A stretch of DNA of 58,235 bases from Butyrivibrio sp. CAG:318 (GCA_000431815.1 FR889246.1:11531-69765), one strand, 5' to 3'; positions 42,957-52,312 are shown, counted from the first letter of the stretch. Translations and numbers: made by a program. The notes: generated from the letters alone by a model not told the origin.

Positions 42957-44882
42957 TTACAATTTATTTTCTTTCTTTTTGTTTTCTTTTTTATTCTCAT
43001 ACATGAGATTATCAGCGTTTCTGATATATTCGTCGAGTGTATCCGTCTTATCGGCAATCTTAGTATATATTCCGATACTCATATTCAGATAATATGGTTT
43101 GTTGCCAAATGCGTTGAAATATTCTATATCGCTTTTGATTTCATTAACTATCTCATCCACTCTTTCCGATGCATTTTCACTGCAGAGGACAATAAGGAAT
43201 TCATCTCCGCCAAACCTTGCGCAGATTTCACCACTTGTCGTAGCTTTACGCATAAAATCACCGATTTTCTTGAGCGCATAATCGCCTTCTGCGTGGCCAT
43301 ATGTATCGTTTATACCCTTGAGGCCGTCCATATCCATCGAAATTACAGCAAACGGATTACCGGTTTTCTGGCTTCGTCTCATAACTTCTCCGATATTGCG
43401 GTAGAATCCGTGTCTGTTATATATTCCGGTCAGAACATCCGTTACATACAGACGTTCAGTCGTTGAGCGGTTGACATAAACTTCAAGTATATGTCTGAAA
43501 TCCAGCAGAAATGTCTGATAGTATGAGAAAAAGAATTTTTCAGGACTGAACGAAGCAGCCATATATCCTACCGATACCCCCTGCAAATGTATAGGAACAA
43601 CTATAATTGGGCCGGTACGTTCAATAACCTTTCCGATATCAGGTATTAAATCACACTGTTCATATTCGCCATTGCCATCATTGCAGATCTCATCACCTTT
43701 AAGATGAAGCGGGACCTTCATTGTTGGGGTATATCCGGTATTTGACTGATTGTTCCTGTTGAATTCAATACTTACATCCATATTCTCATCAAGGAAATCG
43801 TTGTTAAAGCACATCCACAATTCATCATATCCTATTCTGCCGATATGCTCCGGTATCATCCTGAATATATAATGAAGTTCAGGATAATTGCTGAGTTGGG
43901 CTATCATATTATACATGAACTGTATGAATTCTTCCCTGTCATCAGTAATAAATTTCTCTTTATAAAGACGTTCCTCAACATTCGTAGCTTTGGTCTTTTT
44001 ACATCCGCATGAGCCGCCGAGTCTGTTGATATAATTGACAATTCTGGTACTCATGTCATGGTTTCCGTCAATATTATCCATTACCGCATCGATAATCGTC
44101 TGGGCCAGATCTTCTATTCTGTACTCCGCCGTTGTCAGTCTCGGTGAATAGTATCGTTCAAGATCTATACCATCAAAGCCTGTAACCAGTACATCCTCCG
44201 GAATCCTGTATCCATGTTCCTTAAGCGTTCTCATACATTCTATTGCCATAATATCGTTGGCACAGATAAATGCTTTAGGGATATGATTGCCGTCATTGAT
44301 ATATTTTTCCAGCACTTCTCTTGTCGGATCTGCCCAGAAATCACCATATAACACTATATTCCGGTCAACGGCAATTCCGTTTGCCGCCAGAACTTCCTTA
44401 AAACATTCAACTCTTTCTTCTGAGAAAGGATTGTCTTTATTGCCGGCAATCATCATCACATCATCAATATGATGATACTCCACAATATGTTTAACCAGCT
44501 GTTCAAAGGCATTGCTGTAATCAAATTCGATATTAATGCAGCCTTCTATTTCTCTGTCTATCGAAATTACCGGAACATCCGCGCGTTTGGATCTGGATAT
44601 CAGTTTACCAAGCACTTCCGAATTCTTGAACGTCTCGGATAATACAACAACTGCATCGAATCTTTCTGGTTCAAACGATGAAAAAATCTGTGCCTCACCT
44701 ATGTCATTAATTCCACCATTGTACAAATCGGTAACCGAGGAAAATATAATAACTTTTATCCCGGTCTGTCCGCAGTCTTTGCACAGTTCATTAATCAGCC
44801 TTACCTGATCATACGATTTAAACCTTGTCATGCACAACGCAATTACGTTATACGGTTTACCTTCTGAAAATTTGTGTAACAT
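42957..44882 (-). CDS. LacI-type sugar-binding domain fused to GGDEF diguanylate cyclase, 641 aa
   Basis: Residues about 10-290 are a type 1 periplasmic-binding fold as in LacI/PurR regulators: VIALCMTRFKSYDQ, VPVISIDREI, DDVMMIAGNKDNP, FICANDIMAIECM and VLVTGFDGIDLERYYSPRLTT. There is no helix-turn-helix before it, no signal peptide and no membrane helix, so it is cytosolic. A Cys-rich GGSCGCKK and a GAF-like middle (300-480) follow. The C-terminal GGDEF domain has an intact ARFGGDEF (about 558-562), but the RxxD inhibition site is absent. I infer that an intracellular sugar sets c-di-GMP (or related dinucleotide) synthesis. Confidence 0.85.
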   Translation of the reverse strand: MLHKFSEGKPYNVIALCMTRFKSYDQVRLINELCKDCGQTGIKVIIFSSVTDLYNGGINDIGEAQIFSSFEPERFDAVVVLSETFKNSEVLGKLISRSKRADVPVISIDREIEGCINIEFDYSNAFEQLVKHIVEYHHIDDVMMIAGNKDNPFSEERVECFKEVLAANGIAVDRNIVLYGDFWADPTREVLEKYINDGNHIPKAFICANDIMAIECMRTLKEHGYRIPEDVLVTGFDGIDLERYYSPRLTTAEYRIEDLAQTIIDAVMDNIDGNHDMSTRIVNYINRLGGSCGCKKTKATNVEERLYKEKFITDDREEFIQFMYNMIAQLSNYPELHYIFRMIPEHIGRIGYDELWMCFNNDFLDENMDVSIEFNRNNQSNTGYTPTMKVPLHLKGDEICNDGNGEYEQCDLIPDIGKVIERTGPIIVVPIHLQGVSVGYMAASFSPEKFFFSYYQTFLLDFRHILEVYVNRSTTERLYVTDVLTGIYNRHGFYRNIGEVMRRSQKTGNPFAVISMDMDGLKGINDTYGHAEGDYALKKIGDFMRKATTSGEICARFGGDEFLIVLCSENASERVDEIVNEIKSDIEYFNAFGNKPYYLNMSIGIYTKIADKTDTLDEYIRNADNLMYENKKENKKKENKL

Positions 44883-44893
44883 TCTATCCTTCC

Positions 44894-47800
44894 TTACTCA
44901 AACCTAAACCATTCAAAATCAAAATTGCTTCCCGGCAGGAATACAAATGTGACTTTGTTTTTTCCTTTTATCGGATTTATATCAAATGTCTTCTCTTCAG
45001 CATCATCCGTGTGTGTAAATTCTATCATCTGTCTCGTCTGGCTTCCGTCTTCTCCGACAAAAATGATATTAAGCGTGTTAACTTCTGTATAAGACGTTCC
45101 TTTAATTGTGATTCTGGAAACTCCGTCCTTAAAATCCATATCATCGAAATCAAGAGAAACATTGTTGCCTATTCCTGTTACGCTGCTTCCCGATATCTTA
45201 AAGTCATCTCCATAAATCTTATCATTATCGGCGGCGTCAATTCTGGCAAATCCCTTGTCAGGTCGCGTAAATACAAGATCTCTTATGTTGATAAACTCGC
45301 GCGTGAGCAGACAAAGTGTATGGGTGCCTTTTATTCTATGCCTGAGTTTATATTTTTCAGGCTGGTATACATCCCATATTACAGGCTTATTATAGATACC
45401 GTCAAGAATAAGTTCGCTTCCCTCTTCTCCCGGTATTCCAAGCCAGAGCTGTACAACAAAATCCGCACGGTCATGGGTAAAGATATTTATCTCAACTTCA
45501 TCGGTTCCGTAACTTCCGAAATCCACATTTTCAAATCCGATATAACTTTCCTTGTGTCTCGGAGTCGCAACGCCGTGTTCTCCGGCATTACCCATTTCAT
45601 CACTTGCGATTGTATATAATGCTGCCGCAATCGTCTCATATGGATTAATCGAAGCACTTCCCAGACCGGTTGCCTTAAACCCAAGCATCGAAATTACATT
45701 CACCCTGCTTCCACCGTTACGTGAATAACATTTGACATTGAATTCGCCGTCGCCCCTGGCTTTAAGAACAGTCTGTCCGTTAACAGTTTCTATTCCGGCA
45801 AGGTTGCTTTCTACTCCGGCATCATTGAGAACGCTCCATTCGAGCTCATCATATGTACTGTATGACGGATAACATTTTGCTGTCAATACTGTTTCAGGAT
45901 GCTCTTTGTCAAGTATCGTTCCCTCTGTGCTTGCTATCTCAATTTTACGTATCGGGATCTCATTCGCATCTGTATCCACATGGTAATTGGATGTATTGGC
46001 ACTTATTCCTGCCTTAACGTATGCTTCTTTACAGTCTATTTCTATTTCGGCGCTTTCCAATGACGGAGAAGTGACTTTAATGGCTGCCTTGCCTGCATTG
46101 GTTCCGGCTGCTGCCATTATAATCAGCCTGCCCATAAAAAGTTTACGCGAATCGCCCTTATACTGATCGTAATCCGTACTGTCACCATTGTCAAGACCTA
46201 CAAGCCTTGCTGCACCACTTATCTCGACCCTGACTCTGTTATTGGCATTAGCGACATAATTGCCATCGGCATCCAATACATTAACTTCAACGAATGCCAT
46301 ATCCTCGCCATCAGCATCAAGCGTTAGCTTGTCCGGTTTAAGTATAAGTCTGCTTCCATCTCCAAACGATGTTTTTGTATCCCTTGCTATCTCTTCGCCG
46401 TTCTCATCATAGGCAACCGCATCTATCCGGCCCTTGGCATATGGAATACGCCAGTGCCCAAGTAATTCTTTGCCGTGCTTATGGTCTATATTGAATTTGC
46501 CCTGTGATATCCCGTTAAAGAAAAGCTCTATCACCGGCGCGTTGGATGCTGCCCTGACATCAATAATCTGGTCTTCATTAAAATCCCAATACGGGAATAT
46601 GTGAACCATAGGATCAGTCTTATAATCAGTCCACTCCGCCCGGTAAATATAATATGTATCTTTCGGAAATCCTGCTGTATCCACCTGTCCGAAATAAGAA
46701 TTCTTAGTCTGATACGGTGTCGGCTCTCCTATATAATCAAATCCCGTCCACAAAAACTGCCCTGCGGAATATTTATTGTCACGTTCCGTTGTTATGCAGA
46801 ATTCACTGTCAGGTGCTCCCCAGCTGCATGTACTGTTACCAAGCGATGAGCATTGCTCATCTACATCCGTGAGTATAGGCTCACTGTATGGGAAATGATA
46901 CACGTCACGGCTTTGCAGTGTCGAACCGGTTTCACTTCCGTATATACACCAGTCAGGATGTGCCTTATGATGTGCATCATAAAGTCTCTCAGAATAATTA
47001 TATCCAACCAGCTTAAGAACATCCGCACATCTCTGTGTCGGTTCCCCTTCCAGGAAGTTGGATCCAAATGTAGCATATGCATTGCAATCAGGATCATTTT
47101 CAATGACCGCCTCATATAAAAGTTTCGTGGATCTCATTCCGCTTTCTTCATCTGCATGGGTATCAAAAATTTCATTACCGATACTCCACATTATGACACA
47201 TGGATGATTGCGGTCTCTTCTTACGAAATTACGCATATCCTTTGCTGCCCATTCCTCGAAAAACCTCGCATAATCATATCTGTTCTTAGGCATTTTCCAC
47301 ATATCGAAAGCTTCATTATCTACAAGAAGTCCTATTTCATCAGCTATATCCAACAGCTCAACAGCCGGCATATTATGTGAGGTTCTTATGGCATTCGCTC
47401 CCATATCCTTCATCATCTTAAGCTGGCGGTATAATGCGGCCTTATTAACCGCCGCTCCAAGCGCACCAAGATCATGATGCATACACACTCCGTTAAGCTT
47501 AACATGCCTGCCGTTAAGATAAAATCCGCTGTTGCTGTTGAATTCTATCGTTCTGAAGCCGAATCGTGTATTAATGCAGTCCACTGCCTGTCCGTTGCAC
47601 AGAAGTTCTGCGCGAAGTACATAGCACACAGGATTATCGATGTCCCATTCATCCGGTGATTCAACTTCAATCTCAACCGTATCCGCTGCTGCATCGGTTG
47701 TCTTGGATACAACAGCCGTTCCATTCATATCAAATACAGTGTATGCAACAGCATCGAATTCACTTCCGCTTATCTCAGAAGATGCTTTAAGCATATAACC

Positions 47801-48280
47801 TGTATCCGTACGCTCTGTTCTTATATATATTCCATCTGACACAAAATGAGTGTCAGGCATAGTCTTAAACCAAATATTTCTGAAAATTCCCGCTCCGGAA
47901 TACCATCTTGAATTAGGAGATCTGTGCATTACCTGCACACGAATTTCATTGGCTCCGTTAACGAGATAATCTGTTATGTCTATTTCAAAAGTATTATATC
48001 CGTATTTCCATTCTCCGGCTTTTGCACCGTTAACATAAATCACCGGTTCCATATATACGCCGTCGAATCTGAGTGCATATCTTACACCCGTTTCTGTTTG
48101 CAGATCAAAAGTCTTACGATACCAGCCTTCACTGTCTTCATATAAATTATTTGTATCATAAATAAGCCAGTCATGCGGTATATCCACATTAACCCAGCTG
48201 TCAGAATTCTCATATCCGGTTGTTCCCGGTTCTATTTTTATAAATTTCCAATTATCGTTAAAAAGTCTGGTTTCTCTCAT
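44894..48280 (-). CDS. Glycoside hydrolase family 2 protein, beta-galactosidase-like, 1128 aa
   Basis: A retaining glycosidase. Residues 1-140 form the jelly-roll sugar-binding domain, then an Ig-like domain, and a TIM barrel (about 250-560) with acid/base Glu370 in MWSIGNE and nucleophile Glu450 in YGSETGS. DUF4982 follows near residue 590, then an Ig/Big-like segment, and two beta-sandwich domains (about 880-1128), CBM6-like in style. There is no signal peptide, so it acts inside the cell on imported oligosaccharides. The exact specificity (beta-galactoside, or another beta-sugar) is open. ATG 48280 follows AAAGGAATTAAT. Confidence 0.88.
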   Translation of the reverse strand: MRETRLFNDNWKFIKIEPGTTGYENSDSWVNVDIPHDWLIYDTNNLYEDSEGWYRKTFDLQTETGVRYALRFDGVYMEPVIYVNGAKAGEWKYGYNTFEIDITDYLVNGANEIRVQVMHRSPNSRWYSGAGIFRNIWFKTMPDTHFVSDGIYIRTERTDTGYMLKASSEISGSEFDAVAYTVFDMNGTAVVSKTTDAAADTVEIEVESPDEWDIDNPVCYVLRAELLCNGQAVDCINTRFGFRTIEFNSNSGFYLNGRHVKLNGVCMHHDLGALGAAVNKAALYRQLKMMKDMGANAIRTSHNMPAVELLDIADEIGLLVDNEAFDMWKMPKNRYDYARFFEEWAAKDMRNFVRRDRNHPCVIMWSIGNEIFDTHADEESGMRSTKLLYEAVIENDPDCNAYATFGSNFLEGEPTQRCADVLKLVGYNYSERLYDAHHKAHPDWCIYGSETGSTLQSRDVYHFPYSEPILTDVDEQCSSLGNSTCSWGAPDSEFCITTERDNKYSAGQFLWTGFDYIGEPTPYQTKNSYFGQVDTAGFPKDTYYIYRAEWTDYKTDPMVHIFPYWDFNEDQIIDVRAASNAPVIELFFNGISQGKFNIDHKHGKELLGHWRIPYAKGRIDAVAYDENGEEIARDTKTSFGDGSRLILKPDKLTLDADGEDMAFVEVNVLDADGNYVANANNRVRVEISGAARLVGLDNGDSTDYDQYKGDSRKLFMGRLIIMAAAGTNAGKAAIKVTSPSLESAEIEIDCKEAYVKAGISANTSNYHVDTDANEIPIRKIEIASTEGTILDKEHPETVLTAKCYPSYSTYDELEWSVLNDAGVESNLAGIETVNGQTVLKARGDGEFNVKCYSRNGGSRVNVISMLGFKATGLGSASINPYETIAAALYTIASDEMGNAGEHGVATPRHKESYIGFENVDFGSYGTDEVEINIFTHDRADFVVQLWLGIPGEEGSELILDGIYNKPVIWDVYQPEKYKLRHRIKGTHTLCLLTREFINIRDLVFTRPDKGFARIDAADNDKIYGDDFKISGSSVTGIGNNVSLDFDDMDFKDGVSRITIKGTSYTEVNTLNIIFVGEDGSQTRQMIEFTHTDDAEEKTFDINPIKGKNKVTFVFLPGSNFDFEWFRFE

Positions 48281-48311
48281 ATTAATTCCTTTCAGGAAGT
48301 GGTATTTCCTC

Positions 48312-48358
48312 GGCTCTATGATGAGCCTTGGCCTGGAGCGGTATCAACGTACCGCTCC
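48312..48358 (-). other. Two tandem intercistronic hairpins between isomerase and GH2 genes
   Basis: GGAGCGGTA/TACCGCTCC (48335-48358, six-base loop, nine pairs) and GGCTC/GAGCC (48312-48327, five pairs) lie in the 106-base gap. Neither has a U-tract in the minus direction. They probably protect or process the mRNA so that the isomerase and upstream genes are expressed more than the hydrolase. Confidence 0.6.
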
Positions 48359-48386
48359 TGCCTCCTCTCGTCAGGCACGCCCGGTC

Positions 48387-49877
48387 TTATTTGAACGGGT
48401 TTTCTGTAGGATACATCATACCCTTTGGCTGGTTGAAATTAATCTCATCAGCCGGAACCCCAAGATATTTAAATACTTCATAGAGTGCTTTTCCGAAATG
48501 TCCGAAAGCAACAGCTCCGTGATGCGGGTAATTCTTCTCAATAAGTACATGGCGATAGAATCTGTCCATCTCAGGAATTGCAAAAATTCCGATTGCTCCG
48601 AATGAACGTGTTGCTACAGGAAGAACCTCTCCCTGTGCGATATATGCCCTGATCTGTGCATCAGATGTACTCTGAAGACGGAAGAATGTAATGTCTCCAG
48701 GAACAATATCTCCTTCAAGAGTACCGTTGGTAACCTCTACCGGAAGAGATCTTGCCATGATCATCTGGTTACGCATTTCACAGAAAGTAAGCTTTGTAGA
48801 TGCTGTATTTCCGCAATGGAATCCCATGAATACTTCATTGGATGTGTAATTAAATTTGCCCTTGATGTCCTCGCCGTAAATATCAGCAGGTACTGTGTTA
48901 TTAATGTCAAGGAGTGTTACTGCATCATTACTTACAACAGTTCCGATAAACTCACTGAGTGCGCCGTAAATATCAACCTCACATGCAACAGGAATACCCA
49001 TCTTGGTAAGACGGCTGTTTACATAACAAGGAACGAAACCGAACTGTGTCTGGAATGCCGGCCAGCACTTACCTGCGATAGTAACGTACTTCTTATATCC
49101 CTTATGAGCCTCAACCCAGTCAAGAAGTGTTATCTCATACTGTGCAAGTTTCTCAAGAACCTCAGGTTTCTTATTACCTGCTCCAAGTTCCTCAGCCATA
49201 TCTTTGGCTACATCCGGAATTCTCGGGTCTCCGGCATGTTTATTGTATGCTTCAAAAAGATCGAGTTCTGAATTCTCTTCAATCTCTACTCCGAGATTGT
49301 AAAGCTGCTTAATCGGTGCATTACATGCAAGGAAGTTCTGTGGTCTAGGTCCGAATGATATAATCTTTAAATCTCTTACTGCAATGATTGCTCTTGCGAT
49401 AGGTGCAAATTCATGTATCATATCTGCACATTCATCTGCTGTTCCGATAGGATATTCCGGAATATAAGCTCTTACATTACGGAGTTTTAAGTTATAGCTT
49501 GCATTAAGCATACCGCAATATGCATCACCACGGCCCTGTACAAGTCCGCCGTTAGCTGATGTCTCCTCAGCTGCTGCAATAAACATTGATGGTCCGTCAA
49601 AATGTTTTGCAAGAAGTGTCTCTGAAATCTCAGGTCCGAAGTTTCCAAGGTAAACAACGAGTGCGTTACATCCTGCCTTCTTGATATCCTCAAGAGCCTG
49701 TACCATATGGATTTCGCTTTCTACGATACAGATAGGACACTCATAGATGTTATCGCTGCCGTATTTTTTTGTATAAGCCTCTACAAGAGCCTTTCTTCTG
49801 TTAACTGATAATGATTCCGGGAAGCAGTCTCTGCTGACTGCAACGATGCCGATTTTTTCCTGTGGCATATTTGACAT
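48387..49877 (-). CDS. L-fucose/L-arabinose isomerase family protein, 496 aa
   Basis: A ketol isomerase of the FucI/AraA fold. Typical marks are the N-terminal GIVAVSRDCFPESL, the active-site strand PVACEVDIYGALSE, LLDINNTVP and the metal-site GFHCGNT with His. By family it interconverts an aldose and ketose such as L-fucose, D-arabinose or L-arabinose. The next gene upstream encodes a kinase of the xylulokinase type, so the product is likely a ketopentose or similar. The start is ATG 49877, eight bases after GGAGG; an ATG at 49892 contains that ribosome binding site. Real substrate unknown. Confidence 0.85.
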   Translation of the reverse strand: MSNMPQEKIGIVAVSRDCFPESLSVNRRKALVEAYTKKYGSDNIYECPICIVESEIHMVQALEDIKKAGCNALVVYLGNFGPEISETLLAKHFDGPSMFIAAAEETSANGGLVQGRGDAYCGMLNASYNLKLRNVRAYIPEYPIGTADECADMIHEFAPIARAIIAVRDLKIISFGPRPQNFLACNAPIKQLYNLGVEIEENSELDLFEAYNKHAGDPRIPDVAKDMAEELGAGNKKPEVLEKLAQYEITLLDWVEAHKGYKKYVTIAGKCWPAFQTQFGFVPCYVNSRLTKMGIPVACEVDIYGALSEFIGTVVSNDAVTLLDINNTVPADIYGEDIKGKFNYTSNEVFMGFHCGNTASTKLTFCEMRNQMIMARSLPVEVTNGTLEGDIVPGDITFFRLQSTSDAQIRAYIAQGEVLPVATRSFGAIGIFAIPEMDRFYRHVLIEKNYPHHGAVAFGHFGKALYEVFKYLGVPADEINFNQPKGMMYPTENPFK

Positions 49878-49918
49878 TTTAATTTCCTCCATTCTTCCGG
49901 GTTCACTTACGCCCGGTA

Positions 49919-50539
49919 TTATTCATTAATATTTAAATTCTTACCTATAAGGCCGATATGCTCAGATCCTGTGAAACCGCCTTCAGCATGTCCGATAAGC
50001 CATTTATTGACCGCTGTGATCAGGCTGTCCTCTCCGCCTTTATGATCTGCCTTAAGAGGGAAATTCGTTCCTCTCGGAAGAATTACAGACACCTTAAATC
50101 CATCGCCATCAACTCCGCACGGAGCATAATGAAGCGTGGTAGCATATATTTCAACCGCTGTTCCCTTTGGTACAAGGAATGCTTTCATAAGTGAAGTATC
50201 ATATGTGAAATCAGCTGTTATATCCTGCTGTTTGCCGAGAATAAGTATCGCATCCGTAGCCGCTACATTAATCTCACTGTCTCTGTGATACTCGACTGCG
50301 TTAAGCAGTTCATTGTGTCCGTTGCAATATCCGATCTGAACAGGCATCTCTCCGTATACCTTGTCGGAAATCTCCTTCATAACCGGAAGTGCCTCAAGTG
50401 TATCCACCGAAGGCTCATAAGCCACTCCGTCCGGGAGCGGTGTCTCCTGCATTTTGTCCACAAGCGGGCCAAAATCAACACCTTCAACAACTCTTCCGTA
50501 TGGTACAAATTCAGGATCAGTCACTTTATATATTTTCAT
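49919..50539 (-). CDS. DUF4867 family protein, 206 aa
   Basis: A soluble protein of the DUF4867 type, found in Firmicute sugar-use operons but with no known function to my knowledge. It has MKIYKVTDPEFVPYG, GYCNGHNELLNAVEYHRDSEINVA, and a cupin-like C-half: FLVPKGTAVEIYATTLHYAPC, then FKVSVILPRGTN. His/Glu-rich motifs in a cupin-like barrel suggest a metal site; an epimerase or isomerase role is possible. The start is ATG 50539 with AAAGGAAAG upstream. It lies between the kinase and isomerase genes, which ties it to the same pathway. Confidence 0.8.
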   Translation of the reverse strand: MKIYKVTDPEFVPYGRVVEGVDFGPLVDKMQETPLPDGVAYEPSVDTLEALPVMKEISDKVYGEMPVQIGYCNGHNELLNAVEYHRDSEINVAATDAILILGKQQDITADFTYDTSLMKAFLVPKGTAVEIYATTLHYAPCGVDGDGFKVSVILPRGTNFPLKADHKGGEDSLITAVNKWLIGHAEGGFTGSEHIGLIGKNLNINE

Positions 50540-50601
50540 TGCTCTTTCCTTTCCGGGCCGGCGCACAGAATCCTCACAACCTTGTACGCAGCCGCAATTA
50601 A

Positions 50602-52071
50602 TTATTGTATAATATCAAACAACTCTTTGCATGCCGGATAAATCTGTCTGAACTGATCATATCTGGCATTATATCTGGCCGTAAGTTCAGGATCCGGTTC
50701 AACAGTGTCAACAACCTTAACGATCTTATCGGCCATCTCTTCAACACTTGCATATTCGCCATTGGCAACAGCCGCTAACATTGCACCGCCCATTGAAGGT
50801 CCCTGTTCGCTTTCGATGACATCGACCTTAATTCCAAGTACATTGGCTATTATTTTCTTCCAAAGAGGGCTCTTGGCTCCGCCACCGCAGATCTTGGTTC
50901 TCTCTATTTTAATTCCGAGTGACTTGGCTACCTCAAATGAATCCCTGAGTGCAAATGCCACGCCTTCCAGCACTGCCTGTGTCATATCAGCCCTCGTGGT
51001 ATCCATCGTCATTCCGATAAATGTACCTCTCGCATTAGGATTATTATGCGGAGAACGTTCTCCCATAAGATAAGGAAGAAAATATACATGATTAAGTCCA
51101 AGTTCTCCTATCTCTTTCTGCTCTGCTGCATAATCCTTGGTTCCGATGATTTCATCCATCCACCACTTATTGCATGATGCTGCTGAAAGCATACATCCCA
51201 TAAGATGATAATGACCGTCTGCGTGGTCAAATGAATGTAATGCATTATTCTTATCAACTCCGAACTTATCCGACGAGATAAAAATAGTTCCGCTTGTTCC
51301 GAGTGATATATTACACTTGCCATCTCCGACTGTTCCGGTTCCGACTGCAGCTGCAGCATTATCTCCTGCTCCGGCTGCAATTATACATGTCTGCGGGATT
51401 CCAAGCTCATCTGCTATCTCAGGAAGTACGCAGCCTACTTTCTCATAGCTTTCATATACTGTAGCAAGCTGTTCCGGCTTTACTCCGCATATATCGCACA
51501 TTTCCTTAGACCAGCATCTGTTCTTAACGTCAAAAATAAGCATTCCCGATGCATCTGACACATCCGTACAGAATACTCCCGAAAGCTTATATGCTATATA
51601 GTCTTTAGGAAGCATTATTTTTCTGATTCTTGCGAAATTCTCAGGCTCATTATTCTTGACCCAGAGGATCTTAGGTGCTGTAAATCCCGTAAATGCTATA
51701 TTTGCTGTATATTGTGAGAGCTTGTCCTTACCGATCACATTATTAAGGTAGTTCGTCTCTTCAACGGTTCTTCCGTCATTCCAAAGAATCGCCGGTCTGA
51801 TAACTTCGTCATTCTCATCAAGAATAACAAGTCCGTGCATCTGACCGCCGAAGCTGATTCCGGCAACTTTGCTCTTATCCACGTCCGCAATAAGTTCCTT
51901 GATTCCTTCCATGGTATTACTAAACCAGTCTTCCGGTTTCTGCTCAGACCATCCCGGATGCGGAAAATATAATGGGTATTCTCTTGAAACAATGTTAACA
52001 ATTGTTCCGGCAGAGTCCATCAAAAGCAGCTTAACTGCCGATGTACCCAGATCAACGCCTATGTAAAACAT
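50602..52071 (-). CDS. xylB: Xylulokinase-like FGGY sugar kinase, 489 aa
   Basis: An FGGY-family kinase closest to xylulokinase. It has YIGVDLGTSAVKLLLMD, SFGGQMHGLV, ILWNDGRT, GAGDNAAAAVGTGTV and KICGGGAKSPLWKKI near residue 395. It phosphorylates a ketopentose (D-xylulose, or D-ribulose or L-fuculose in relatives) in the cytoplasm for entry to the pentose phosphate pathway. It is the first gene of the operon: AAGGAGG lies six bases before ATG, with CGCTT-AAA-AAGCG just before it. The symbol rests on family likeness; the isomerase partner suggests it may serve a sugar other than xylose. Confidence 0.85.
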   Translation of the reverse strand: MFYIGVDLGTSAVKLLLMDSAGTIVNIVSREYPLYFPHPGWSEQKPEDWFSNTMEGIKELIADVDKSKVAGISFGGQMHGLVILDENDEVIRPAILWNDGRTVEETNYLNNVIGKDKLSQYTANIAFTGFTAPKILWVKNNEPENFARIRKIMLPKDYIAYKLSGVFCTDVSDASGMLIFDVKNRCWSKEMCDICGVKPEQLATVYESYEKVGCVLPEIADELGIPQTCIIAAGAGDNAAAAVGTGTVGDGKCNISLGTSGTIFISSDKFGVDKNNALHSFDHADGHYHLMGCMLSAASCNKWWMDEIIGTKDYAAEQKEIGELGLNHVYFLPYLMGERSPHNNPNARGTFIGMTMDTTRADMTQAVLEGVAFALRDSFEVAKSLGIKIERTKICGGGAKSPLWKKIIANVLGIKVDVIESEQGPSMGGAMLAAVANGEYASVEEMADKIVKVVDTVEPDPELTARYNARYDQFRQIYPACKELFDIIQ

Positions 52072-52161
52072 CTCATTCCTCCTTGCGCTTTTTAAGCGTA
52101 CTATATCACTCTTATGATATTATAAAAACATGAGAACTTCAACGATAGAATGCCATAATAA

Positions 52162-52182
52162 TTTGACACAAATACCGTCAAA
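52162..52182. promoter_or_regulatory. Inverted repeat upstream of the sugar operon, possible operator
   Basis: TTTGAC (52162-52167) and GTCAAA (52177-52182) form a 21-bp inverted repeat with a nine-base spacer in the 241-bp divergent region between xylB and the secreted-protein gene. No good promoter for xylB was found; TATAAT-like boxes at about 52117-52122 lack a clear -35. The repeat is a candidate regulator site, but no regulator gene with a DNA-binding domain is present in the window. Confidence 0.35.
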
Positions 52183-52250
52183 AATTAATGAATTTAATAA
52201 ATAGTGTAATTTTGTCTAAAAATTAATGTAATTCCCTACTAATACTTTCA

Positions 52251-52280
52251 TTGTTTAAATATTATAATCTCTGATATAAT
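52251..52280 (+). promoter_or_regulatory. Promoter of the secreted-protein gene
   Basis: TTGTTT (52251-52256) and a perfect TATAAT (52275-52280) with an 18-base spacer, 33 bases before the ATG. The ribosome binding site AGGAGG is strong, so high expression is plausible. Confidence 0.7.
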
Positions 52281-52312
52281 GTATAAGTAAAATAAAACGA
52301 GGAGGTTTTCTT

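Noticed and set aside
44825..45619. A 264-codon plus-strand frame
   Set aside because: It is opposite the GH2 gene end and the start of the GGDEF gene; composition and lack of a ribosome binding site argue against coding.
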